7,113 nucleotides of DNA, taken from contig DAOUWT010000130.1 in NCBI GenBank assembly GCA_030666985.1, positions 1 to 7,113 of the forward strand, in the 5' to 3' direction. Each line of letters begins with the position of its first letter. The first letter of the stretch is position 1. Positions 1 through 4,597 of this stretch are shown here, in pieces. The translations under genes and the position numbers were made by a program. The stretch is from Chloroflexota bacterium (GTDB taxonomy: Bacteria; Chloroflexota; Anaerolineae; Anaerolineales; UBA11858). Under the pieces are notes generated by a model. The model made no database searches. It was not told where the DNA came from and saw only the letters and a list, made by a program, of their open reading frames with translations.

Positions 1-8
1 AAATCCGA

Positions 9-119
9 TTTTTCGCAATCACCAAATAGTGCGAAAAACTGATTTTACTCATATTGATTGTCTCGTAACCCCTATAATGAAGGAGTTTTTTTCTAAGCGG
101 ATATGTTTTGTGCGAAAAA
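9..119. repeat. Three copies of a 9-bp motif (TGCGAAAAA)
   Basis: TGCGAAAAA occurs at 30-38 and 111-119 in direct orientation and at 9-17 in inverted orientation. The first two copies form a 9-bp inverted repeat with a 12-nt loop. The stretch is AT-rich, lies upstream of the first promoter and contains no gene I can support. The copies could be protein-binding sites or chance in AT-rich DNA; there is no T-run placed to make the hairpin a terminator. Confidence 0.3.
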
Positions 120-156
120 TATCTCATTCTTCACCGCTGACGTTTCACTTTCCCCC

Positions 157-185
157 TTGACAAACTAGAACATCTGTTCTACAAT
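157..185 (+). promoter_or_regulatory. Sigma-70 type promoter of the membrane protein gene
   Basis: A perfect -35 box TTGACA (157-162) is followed after exactly 17 bp by TACAAT (180-185), one base from the TATAAT consensus. Transcription should start near 192, leaving a leader of about 70 nt before the ATG at 265. It is the best promoter in the window and drives the two plus-strand genes. The spacer is filled by a palindrome (166-181), so a bound repressor would block RNA polymerase directly. Confidence 0.8.
166..181. promoter_or_regulatory. Putative LexA (SOS) operator inside the promoter
   Basis: TAGAACATCTGTTCTA has two perfect 7-bp arms around a central TC. It contains GAAC-N4-GTTC, the core of the LexA box of Bacillus and mycobacteria, a type also reported for Dehalococcoides in the Chloroflexota. 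It fills most of the spacer and overlaps the first bases of the -10 box, the classic position for a repressor site. Known: LexA of these groups binds this core. Inferred: the gene downstream is induced by DNA damage. A site for another dimeric repressor (for example TetR-like) is the main alternative. Confidence 0.6.
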
Positions 186-206
186 TGAAAGCACATCCCT
201 TTCCCA

Positions 207-241
207 CGCCTCTCTGCGGTGCGCCAAATCGCAGAGAGGCG
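207..241 (+). promoter_or_regulatory. Perfect 12-bp hairpin in the mRNA leader
   Basis: CGCCTCTCTGCG (207-218) pairs perfectly with CGCAGAGAGGCG (230-241) around an 11-nt loop. It lies in the transcribed leader, about 15 nt after the predicted start of transcription and 10 nt before the Shine-Dalgarno sequence. No T-run follows, so it is not a standard terminator. It may stabilise the mRNA 5' end or modulate initiation; the structure is certain, the role is not. Confidence 0.6.
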
Positions 242-264
242 GTATAGTCTCAGGAGGTAATCCC

Positions 265-963
265 ATGACTGTCAATAGCATTTCTTCCTTGTACAATAAT
301 CTCCGCATCAAGCGGGGGGCCTTGTTTGGGGCATTGATAATCACCGCCCTGCTCGCTTTCGAGGTCTTCAATTACAGCACCACCGACTTTGCCCTCTCCG
401 ATTTGCTCGGTGAGATGCGCTTTTGGGGCATGAGATGGGCCACCATCCTGGCGGTCGCGTTTTGCGGGATTGATTTTGCCGGGATCGCCCGTCTTTTCAC
501 CCCGGAGCAGGGCGAGGACGAGCCGGTCGAGGTTTGGTATCTCTTTGGGGCCTGGCTGTTGGCGGCGACTATGAATGCCATGCTCACCTGGTGGGGGGTC
601 TCACTTGCCGTCCTCAACCACGACAGCCTGGGAAATGCCGTCGTAGCCCGGGAGACCTTGCTCAAGGTGGTGCCCGTCTTTGTGGCCATCCTGGTATGGC
701 TCATTCGGGTGCTGATCATTGGCACATTCTCGGTGGCAGGAGAACGCCTTTTCACTCAAAGTGAGCTTCAGCCGGCCACTTTTTCCCGGCGTGGGAAAGC
801 TGCCCCTGTTTTTGCCTCCCCCCGGAAGGCATCGCAACCCAAGCGGCAGCGTCCGGCCTACCGGCCCTCTCCCAAGCCCAATGGGCGTTCTCGCCCTGAG
901 CCGACTTATGAGCCGATTGCAGCCCGCAGGCAGTCGAGTCACCAGGCAAGCAGGCGTTTTTAG
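265..963 (+). CDS. Unrecognised four-helix membrane protein with basic C-terminal tail
   Basis: I do not recognise a family. The 232-aa product has four hydrophobic segments at about residues 18-37, 57-76, 91-117 and 133-156. From about residue 160 follows a tail of some 70 residues rich in Arg, Lys, Pro and Ser, with at least 17 basic residues. Arg/Lys near the N-terminus and in the tail, and acidic residues in the first loop, suggest both ends face the cytoplasm. The start is well supported: AGGAGGTAA at 252-260 lies just upstream of the ATG. The gene has its own strong promoter with a LexA-like operator, and a lytic transglycosylase gene follows 93 bp downstream on the same strand. An SOS-induced membrane factor affecting division or the envelope is possible, but this rests on context only. 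That it is a real gene is likely from the promoter, the ribosome binding site and the helix pattern. Confidence 0.8.
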   Translation: MTVNSISSLYNNLRIKRGALFGALIITALLAFEVFNYSTTDFALSDLLGEMRFWGMRWATILAVAFCGIDFAGIARLFTPEQGEDEPVEVWYLFGAWLLAATMNAMLTWWGVSLAVLNHDSLGNAVVARETLLKVVPVFVAILVWLIRVLIIGTFSVAGERLFTQSELQPATFSRRGKAAPVFASPRKASQPKRQRPAYRPSPKPNGRSRPEPTYEPIAARRQSSHQASRRF

Positions 964-990
964 TGATGAGTGATGAGTGACGAGTGATGA
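963..990. repeat. Heptamer tandem repeat GTGATGA x4
   Basis: Four adjacent 7-bp units: GTGATGA (963-969), GTGATGA (970-976), GTGACGA (977-983), GTGATGA (984-990). The repeat begins at the last base of the TAG stop of the membrane protein gene and supplies several extra in-frame TGA codons. It is one of four unrelated 7-bp tandem repeats in intergenic DNA of this window. Confidence 0.8.
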
Positions 991-1013
991 AGAACAGATC
1001 TTCAGATTCACGC

Positions 1014-1048
1014 GACACGCAGCACGCAGCACGCACCACACACCACGT
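1014..1048. repeat. Degenerate heptamer tandem repeat (AGCACGC type)
   Basis: Five successive 7-bp units: GACACGC, AGCACGC, AGCACGC, ACCACAC, ACCACGT. The two central units are identical and the outer ones diverge. The repeat ends 8 bp before the ATG of the transglycosylase gene and occupies the place where a ribosome binding site would be expected. Confidence 0.65.
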
Positions 1049-1056
1049 CATCTACC

Positions 1057-1809
1057 ATGAGCTACTACGCCGACCCTTCCCCTGAACAGGCAGCTCCTTC
1101 CCCGAGAAGTTCTGGCTGCCTGTTTTTGTTTTTCCTGCCGCCCTTGGCCGTTGCTCTGCTGGCCTTTTTGGCCTTTGGTCAGGTGAGTGTTGCAGAGACT
1201 GCACCCGCAGAGACTGCGCCTGCAGAGACCGCTCCCTTAGACACGCCCACTCCTACAGTTGTCCTGGCCCAGGAGGCAGGGAGCAAGACGCAGGAGGCAG
1301 GAGATGTGCCTAGCGGGGAGTTGGCGACTTTGTTCACCCCAGAGGTCTTGTATTGGGAAGAAAAGATTCTGGTGTGGAGCGAGCAGCACGACCTGGACCC
1401 TAACCTGGTGGCTACGGTGATGCAGATTGAGTCTTGCGGGGATCCGAAAGCACGTTCCGGGGCCGGGGCGATGGGCTTGTTTCAGGTCATGCCCTATCAC
1501 TTTGCAGCGGGTGAGGATGGCTACCAGCCGGGGACAAATGCCCTGCGGGGCTTGGGATATTTGCGGCAGGCTTTGAGCAAAGGCGGGAGCGTGCGGATGG
1601 CTTTTGCGGGGTACAACGGTGGTATCAGCGGGGCCGCGCAAGGGGAGGCTTATTGGTATGCGGAAACGCAGCGGTACGTGTATTGGGGAACGGGAATTTA
1701 CGCAGCGGCCCAAGCGGGGGAGGGGCACAGTACACGTTTGGATGAGTGGCTGGCGGCCGGGGGGGCGAGTTTGTGCCGGCAGGCGGCCAAACGCCAGGGT
1801 TCAGAATAA
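1057..1809 (+). CDS. Membrane-anchored lytic transglycosylase (SLT domain)
   Basis: The 250-aa protein should cleave the MurNAc-GlcNAc bond of peptidoglycan outside the membrane, forming 1,6-anhydro-MurNAc. Residues 1-18 are cytoplasmic and 19-41 form a signal anchor or uncleaved signal peptide. Residues 46-60 are three AETAP repeats opening a Pro/Ala/Thr linker. The SLT (GH23-like) domain covers about 100-220. Its family motif starts with QIES (124-126 are IES; catalytic Glu125) and continues with GAMGLFQVMP (137-146); AFAGYNGG (182-189) corresponds to the usual AxxYNxG. Cys127 and Cys240 might form a disulfide. The start has no visible Shine-Dalgarno sequence, but no other ATG, GTG or TTG lies between the upstream in-frame stops and this codon. 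It follows the membrane protein gene and is convergent with rplL. The physiological role (growth, division or secretion) cannot be read from the sequence. Confidence 0.88.
   Translation: MSYYADPSPEQAAPSPRSSGCLFLFFLPPLAVALLAFLAFGQVSVAETAPAETAPAETAPLDTPTPTVVLAQEAGSKTQEAGDVPSGELATLFTPEVLYWEEKILVWSEQHDLDPNLVATVMQIESCGDPKARSGAGAMGLFQVMPYHFAAGEDGYQPGTNALRGLGYLRQALSKGGSVRMAFAGYNGGISGAAQGEAYWYAETQRYVYWGTGIYAAAQAGEGHSTRLDEWLAAGGASLCRQAAKRQGSE
1192..1236 (+). repeat. In-gene 15-bp tandem repeat encoding AETAP x3
   Basis: Three 15-bp units, each beginning GCAGAGAC, encode Ala-Glu-Thr-Ala-Pro three times just after the membrane anchor. Only third codon positions differ between units. Such a unit can change copy number by slippage and vary the linker length without breaking the frame. 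A second short repeat, CAGGAGGCAGG, occurs in the same linker at 1270-1280 and 1291-1301. Confidence 0.85.
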
Positions 1810-1940
1810 CGTTGCCTGGTTAGATTATCCACTCCCCCAGGTTTGTAACCTACGGGGTTAGCATAACGTAAAGGGGTAGGACTACGTCCCCCTCCAGTGC
1901 CCACCTCGACATTTCCCCCAAAATGTAGGGCTATTTAAAT

Positions 1941-1971
1941 AAAAAAGGCTGCTCATAATGAGCAGCCTTTT
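1941..1971 (-). terminator. Intrinsic terminator after rplL
   Basis: A perfect 13-bp stem (1943-1955 with 1959-1971, core GGCTGCTCA/TGAGCAGCC) has a 3-nt loop. On the minus strand it is followed by six T residues (1946-1941, the first four also paired). It lies 20 nt after the rplL stop and ends the ribosomal operon. The plus-strand read has four T residues after the stem, so it may also stop the convergent transglycosylase transcript. Confidence 0.9.
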
Positions 1972-1991
1972 GATTGAACTCATTCGAAAAA

Positions 1992-2363
1992 CTAGGCCAG
2001 CTCAACGGTTGCGCCAGCTTCTTCGAGGAGCGCTTTGGCTTCTTCGGCAGCTTCTTTTCCAACGCCTTCCATAACTTTGGAATCGGGGGCTTCAGCAACC
2101 TCTTTGGCGTCTTTGAGACCCAGGCTGGTCAGTTGCCGGACGGCTTTGATGACCTGGATTTTCTTGGGGCCAATGTCTTTGATGACGACATCGAACTCGG
2201 TCTTTTCTTCAGCGGCCTCTTCGGCGGCGCCAGCTACAGCAGCCATAGCTACGGGAGCAGCAGCAGAAACGCCCCATTTTTCCTCGAGCATTTCAACAAG
2301 TTCAGCAGCTTCGAGAACGCTCAGTTCACTCAGTTCTTCCATAATTTTCTTTAGGTCAGCCAT
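1992..2363 (-). CDS. rplL: 50S ribosomal protein L7/L12
   Basis: The product is the 123-aa stalk protein that recruits translation factors and stimulates their GTPase activity. The N-terminal dimerisation helices (about 1-33), an Ala/Glu-rich flexible hinge (about 34-54) and the globular C-terminal domain from KTEFDVV onward are all visible. The stretch around GPKKIQVIKAVRQLTSLGLKDAKE contains the conserved factor-binding surface. Length is typical for the family. The ATG is preceded by AGGAG (2371-2375) at 7-nt spacing. It lies 127 bp downstream of rplJ, with which it is presumably cotranscribed, and is the last gene of the operon because a strong terminator follows; rpoB is not next to it. 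Confidence 0.98.
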   Translation of the reverse strand: MADLKKIMEELSELSVLEAAELVEMLEEKWGVSAAAPVAMAAVAGAAEEAAEEKTEFDVVIKDIGPKKIQVIKAVRQLTSLGLKDAKEVAEAPDSKVMEGVGKEAAEEAKALLEEAGATVELA

Positions 2364-2417
2364 TTTTATTCTCCTATTTGTAAGTAAAGGTTATATCTTA
2401 AGTAAGTGCTGGTCTGT

Positions 2418-2455
2418 CATCACTTTTGGAAACGTTGGTGAAGCGACAAGTGATG
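2418..2455 (-). other. Hairpin in the rplJ-rplL spacer
   Basis: CATCACTT (2418-2425) and AAGTGATG (2448-2455) form an 8-bp inverted repeat around 22 nt. No T-run follows on the minus strand. It could be a processing or stability element in the 127-nt spacer. I see no promoter for rplL here. Confidence 0.4.
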
Positions 2456-2490
2456 TATAGCTAGGTAAGTAGACACTCTCTGAAAAGAGT

Positions 2491-3030
2491 TTAGGCGGCC
2501 TCAACAGCAGCAGGTTCTTTTTCAGAGTAGGCTTTGAGCACGGCGGCCAGTTGGCGGCCAGGTTCTGCAAACAAACGGGTAAGTTGCGAAGCAGGCGCCT
2601 TAATGGTCTGGAGCAGCTTGGCCCGCATCTCGTCCATGGTCGGCAGGTTGGCCAAGGCATTGATTTTCTCAATGCTGATCATTTCGTCTGCTAGGTAACC
2701 GCCTTTTATAACGAGTGCATCTGATTCTTTGACAAAGTCTTTGATGGCTTTTGCCAAACCGGAAGGGTTTCCAAAGGAAATACCCATTGCTGTGGGGCCT
2801 GTAAAATAGGCTTGCTCCCACTCACGTTCAGCTTCGTCAAAGGCAATTTTTGCCAATGTGTTTTTGATGATATGGAACTCGCCATCTGTAGCTCGAATAT
2901 CAGCGCGAAGTTCGCTGATAGCGTTCACGGTAAGTCCCTGGTAATGGGTAACGATCAGTGCATCACTGTCGTTCAACCATTTCTTGTATAGTTTGACTAG
3001 TTCATTTTTGTACTGTTTAGAGATAGCCAA
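2491..3030 (-). CDS. rplJ: 50S ribosomal protein L10
   Basis: The 179-aa product anchors L7/L12 dimers to 23S rRNA at the base of the stalk. Visible family features are the N-terminal block with SDALIVTHYQGLTV (about 22-35), IIKNTLAKIA (about 54-63), and FTGPTAMG with the following KAIKDF. The C-terminal helix from about residue 135, where L12 dimers bind, ends in a Glu/Ala-rich tail. The start codon is TTG (3028-3030), set by a full-length Shine-Dalgarno sequence AAGGAGGTGA (3037-3046 on the opposite strand). A weak start codon behind a very strong binding site fits a tightly balanced gene. The product, probably with L12, should bind the leader just upstream and reduce its own transcription. 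Confidence 0.97.
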   Translation of the reverse strand: MAISKQYKNELVKLYKKWLNDSDALIVTHYQGLTVNAISELRADIRATDGEFHIIKNTLAKIAFDEAEREWEQAYFTGPTAMGISFGNPSGLAKAIKDFVKESDALVIKGGYLADEMISIEKINALANLPTMDEMRAKLLQTIKAPASQLTRLFAEPGRQLAAVLKAYSEKEPAAVEAA

Positions 3031-3036
3031 AGTAGT

Positions 3037-3046
3037 TCACCTCCTT
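3037..3046 (-). promoter_or_regulatory. Extended Shine-Dalgarno sequence fixing the TTG start of rplJ
   Basis: AAGGAGGTGA is complementary to the 16S rRNA 3' end along all ten bases. It lies six bases before the TTG codon and supports TTG rather than a downstream ATG as the start of L10. Confidence 0.8.
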
Positions 3047-3064
3047 ATAATGTGGGTTCATAAA

Positions 3065-3102
3065 TAAAAAGTCTTTACTTCGCCAGTGAAGTAAAGACTT
3101 TT
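3065..3102 (-). terminator. Attenuator (intrinsic terminator) in the rplJ leader
   Basis: A perfect 15-bp stem (3088-3102 with 3067-3081) with a 6-nt loop is followed on the minus strand by a run of five T residues (3070-3066, four of them in the stem). It sits about 20 nt before the rplJ Shine-Dalgarno sequence and after the L10 leader. Its loop and 3' arm contain CTGGCGAA, the exact complement of TTCGCCAG in the leader, so leader folding and terminator formation are coupled. Confidence 0.85.
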
Positions 3103-3118
3103 GAATTATACATTCATC

Positions 3119-3182
3119 AGGGTCTTCACCTGGGCCGGAAATTAAGCCCTTGTAGGGGCGCCGGCTGTCTCTGGCGAAACAT
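3119..3182 (-). ncRNA. L10 leader (autoregulatory mRNA element of rplJ-rplL)
   Basis: On the minus strand the RNA has the hallmarks of the L10 leader. Stem P1 is TTCGCC (3178-3173) with GGTGAA (3130-3125). An AGAGACA bulge of the kink-turn type follows. Stem P2 is GCCGG (3165-3161) with CCGGC (3138-3134), and a hairpin GCCC/GGGC with a CTACAA loop is followed by the conserved GCTTAAT. Known: L10, or L10 with L12, binds this element in many bacteria and represses rplJL. Inferred: binding stabilises P1, frees the downstream terminator and stops transcription. Confidence 0.87.
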
Positions 3183-3186
3183 CTTA

Positions 3187-3209
3187 GTGTTCAGTGTTCA
3201 GTGTTCAGT
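3187..3209. repeat. Heptamer tandem repeat GTGTTCA x3
   Basis: GTGTTCA at 3187-3193, 3194-3200 and 3201-3207, plus two further bases of a fourth unit. All copies are identical. The repeat lies a few bases upstream of the L10 leader on the transcribed strand and does not extend into the structured RNA. Confidence 0.85.
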
Positions 3210-3228
3210 TGTATCATCTCAATATTTC

Positions 3229-3291
3229 GGGGGGGCTGAGACCTCCGAGGTTTTTGGAGTGCAAACCTCGGAGGTCTTGCCCCCGTTTTTT
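3229..3291 (+). repeat. Long palindrome shaped as a plus-strand terminator
   Basis: A perfect 15-bp inner stem (3239-3253 with 3263-3277, core GACCTCCGAGGTTT) has a 9-nt loop. It is extended after a small internal loop by a 6-bp G/C stem (3231-3236 with 3279-3284). On the plus strand, G and six T residues follow (3285-3291), the form of a strong intrinsic terminator. No plus-strand gene precedes it. On the minus strand, where the operon is read, no T-run follows, so the operon should read through. It may be a dispersed palindromic repeat, or a block to antisense transcription. Confidence 0.65.
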
Positions 3292-3326
3292 GAGAAGACA
3301 CGTTCAGTTATCAAAATAAGGAACGT

Positions 3327-4043
3327 TTATTGAGCTTCCATTTTTGCGGCTTGAGCTGGGTCAACACTGATGCCCGGCCCCATGCTGGTGGAGATGGCAA
3401 CGCGTTTGATATAACGCCCTTTTGTAACAGCAGGGCGATTATGCACTATTGACTCCATTAGAACGGTCATGTTGTCGAGTAGTTTTTCAGTGTCGAATGA
3501 TACTTTCCCAATTGGAGCGTGGATGTTCGAGGTGTTGTCAACGCGATATTCGACGCGCCCGGCTTTCGATTCTTTGATCACGCGGGGGAGAGCATCTCCC
3601 GGAGCCATTGTGCCAGCTTTGGGGTTAGGCATTAGGCCTCGAGGGCCAAGTACGCGCCCCAAACGCCCAACTTTTCCCATCATGGAGGGAGTTGCAAGGG
3701 CGATATCGAATTCCAGCCAGCCACCTTCGATTTTCTTGATGAATTCATCGTCGTCGGCGATGTAGTCTGCTCCGGCTTCTCGAGCGAGTTGGGCATCTTC
3801 ACCTTGGGCGAAAACCAGGACTCGAACGGTTTTGCCAAGCCCGTGCGGTAGAACCACCACGTCGCGGACTAACTGGTCTGCGTGACGTGGGTCTACGTTC
3901 AAGCGGGCGTGAATCTCTACAGTTTCGTCAAAGTTCACGTAAGAGACTTCTTGGGCTAGTTTCAGAGCTTCTTCGGGAGTGTACAAATGCTCTTGGTCTA
4001 CTTGTTCTAAGGCTTCTAAATATTTTTTACCATGTTTTGCCAT
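3327..4043 (-). CDS. rplA: 50S ribosomal protein L1
   Basis: The 238-aa product binds 23S rRNA at the mobile L1 stalk and helps release deacylated tRNA. It is also the translational repressor of the rplK-rplA pair in many bacteria. Family signatures are visible: the N-terminal KHGKKYLEAL, the DETVEIHARLNVDPRHADQ region with VVLPHGLGKTVRVLVF, then GRLGRVLGPRGLMPNPKAGT and YRVDNTSNIHAPIGKVSF. Length matches the usual 225-240. The ATG at 4043 is chosen because AAGGAG (4050-4055) lies six bases upstream. A longer in-frame start at 4085 would add 14 residues absent from the family and has no ribosome binding site. The spacer to rplK is 48 bp. Confidence 0.98.
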   Translation of the reverse strand: MAKHGKKYLEALEQVDQEHLYTPEEALKLAQEVSYVNFDETVEIHARLNVDPRHADQLVRDVVVLPHGLGKTVRVLVFAQGEDAQLAREAGADYIADDDEFIKKIEGGWLEFDIALATPSMMGKVGRLGRVLGPRGLMPNPKAGTMAPGDALPRVIKESKAGRVEYRVDNTSNIHAPIGKVSFDTEKLLDNMTVLMESIVHNRPAVTKGRYIKRVAISTSMGPGISVDPAQAAKMEAQ

Positions 4044-4091
4044 TGTGTTCTCCTTGTGGTACGAACGGACAGGATGTCCTCCCACGAGAAA

Positions 4092-4520
4092 TTAACCTAT
4101 TACTTTAATTCCCATATTCTTGGCGGTACCTTCAATCTGGCGCATAGCGCCTTCGATATCGACAGCATTGAGGTCTCGCATTTTGATTTGAGCGATTTCA
4201 CGCACTTGGTCGCGGGTAATTTCACCCACAATATCGATATGAGGTTGTGCGGATCCTTTATCTACGCCAGCGGCTTTCTTCAGCAATATAGAAGCCGGAG
4301 AAGTGCGAAGGGTAAATGAAAATGAACCGTCCTTATAGATGACAATGTCGGCAGGAATAACTTCGCCCATGCGATCAGAAGTGCGGGCGTTATATTCTTT
4401 GCAAAAAGCCATCAAGTTAATGCCATGAGCCGCAAGAGCAGGACCAATGGGGGGAGCAGGGTTAGCTTTCCCGGCGTCAATTTGTAATCTAATGTTTACT
4501 TTTACTTCTTTCTTTGCCAC
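4092..4520 (-). CDS. rplK: 50S ribosomal protein L11
   Basis: The 142-aa product binds the GTPase-associated centre of 23S rRNA and is the target region for thiopeptides and for stringent-factor sensing. The N-terminal domain shows IDAGKANPAPPIGPALAAHG, with the Pro-rich segment that contacts factors. The C-terminal rRNA-binding domain shows KKAAGVDKGSAQPH and the closing NMGIKVIG. Length is typical. The start codon is GTG (4518-4520), preceded at six bases by AAGGAG (4527-4532). The Shine-Dalgarno sequence abuts a structure resembling the L1-binding site, which fits repression of rplK-rplA by L1. Confidence 0.98.
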   Translation of the reverse strand: MAKKEVKVNIRLQIDAGKANPAPPIGPALAAHGINLMAFCKEYNARTSDRMGEVIPADIVIYKDGSFSFTLRTSPASILLKKAAGVDKGSAQPHIDIVGEITRDQVREIAQIKMRDLNAVDIEGAMRQIEGTAKNMGIKVIG

Positions 4521-4531
4521 TTAATACTCCT

Positions 4532-4569
4532 TTGTGGTTTTAGCGGCTGCAAATTGCAGTCTCCCACAA
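4532..4569 (-). promoter_or_regulatory. Putative L1-binding site in the rplK leader
   Basis: On the minus strand TTGTGG (4569-4564) pairs with CCACAA (4537-4532). An internal loop of GAGA against CCGCTAAAA follows, then the hairpin CTGCA/TGCAG (4559-4555 with 4551-4547). The 5' side reads GTGGGAG and the 3' side GCCGCTAAAACCAC. This resembles the L1 site of 23S rRNA (helix 76-77, with GUGGGAG opposite GCCGACCUUGAAAU and CCAC) as I recall it. The 3' strand touches the rplK Shine-Dalgarno sequence, so bound L1 could block initiation. Confidence 0.65.
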
Positions 4570-4578
4570 GTCACAAGT
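4565..4578. repeat. Heptamer tandem duplication CACAAGT x2
   Basis: Two identical adjacent 7-bp units, CACAAGT at 4565-4571 and 4572-4578. The first unit overlaps the 5' strand of the putative L1-binding stem. Only two copies exist, so by itself this could be chance; it is listed because other intergenic spaces hold heptamer repeats too. Confidence 0.5.
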
Positions 4579-4597
4579 TAGCTGCTACAAAAATAGT

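Noticed and set aside
54..78. TATAAT at 73-78 with TTGATT at 54-59 as an upstream promoter
   Set aside because: The spacer is only 13 bp and no better -35 lies at 16-18 bp. The promoter at 157-185 is far better placed.
963..1048. CRISPR array or phase-variable switch from the heptamer repeats
   Set aside because: Units are 7 bp without spacers, which rules out CRISPR. They are outside coding frames and not in a promoter spacer, so phase variation is not supported.
372..1051. Minus-strand and alternate-frame ORFs across the membrane protein gene (for example 372-755, 601-1041, 752-1051)
   Set aside because: They lie opposite a gene with promoter, ribosome binding site and clear helix pattern, have no binding sites of their own, and run through the heptamer repeats.
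1810..1940. Hidden small gene or RNA between the transglycosylase and the terminator
   Set aside because: Only imperfect short inverted repeats (around 1839-1895) are visible; no start with a binding site and no recognisable RNA fold.
2035..2460. Plus-strand ORF of 141 codons opposite rplL
   Set aside because: It is the antisense shadow of a Glu/Ala-rich gene, giving a Ser/Ala-rich product with no family features.
3181..3230. Separate promoter for rplJ-rplL upstream of the L10 leader
   Set aside because: TACAAC and TAAGAT on the minus strand could be -10 boxes, but the bases at the -35 distance do not match. Reading through from rplA is simpler.
4044..4085. Longer L1 beginning at the ATG at 4085
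   Set aside because: The extension covers the AAGGAG that serves the ATG at 4043 and encodes residues not found in the family.
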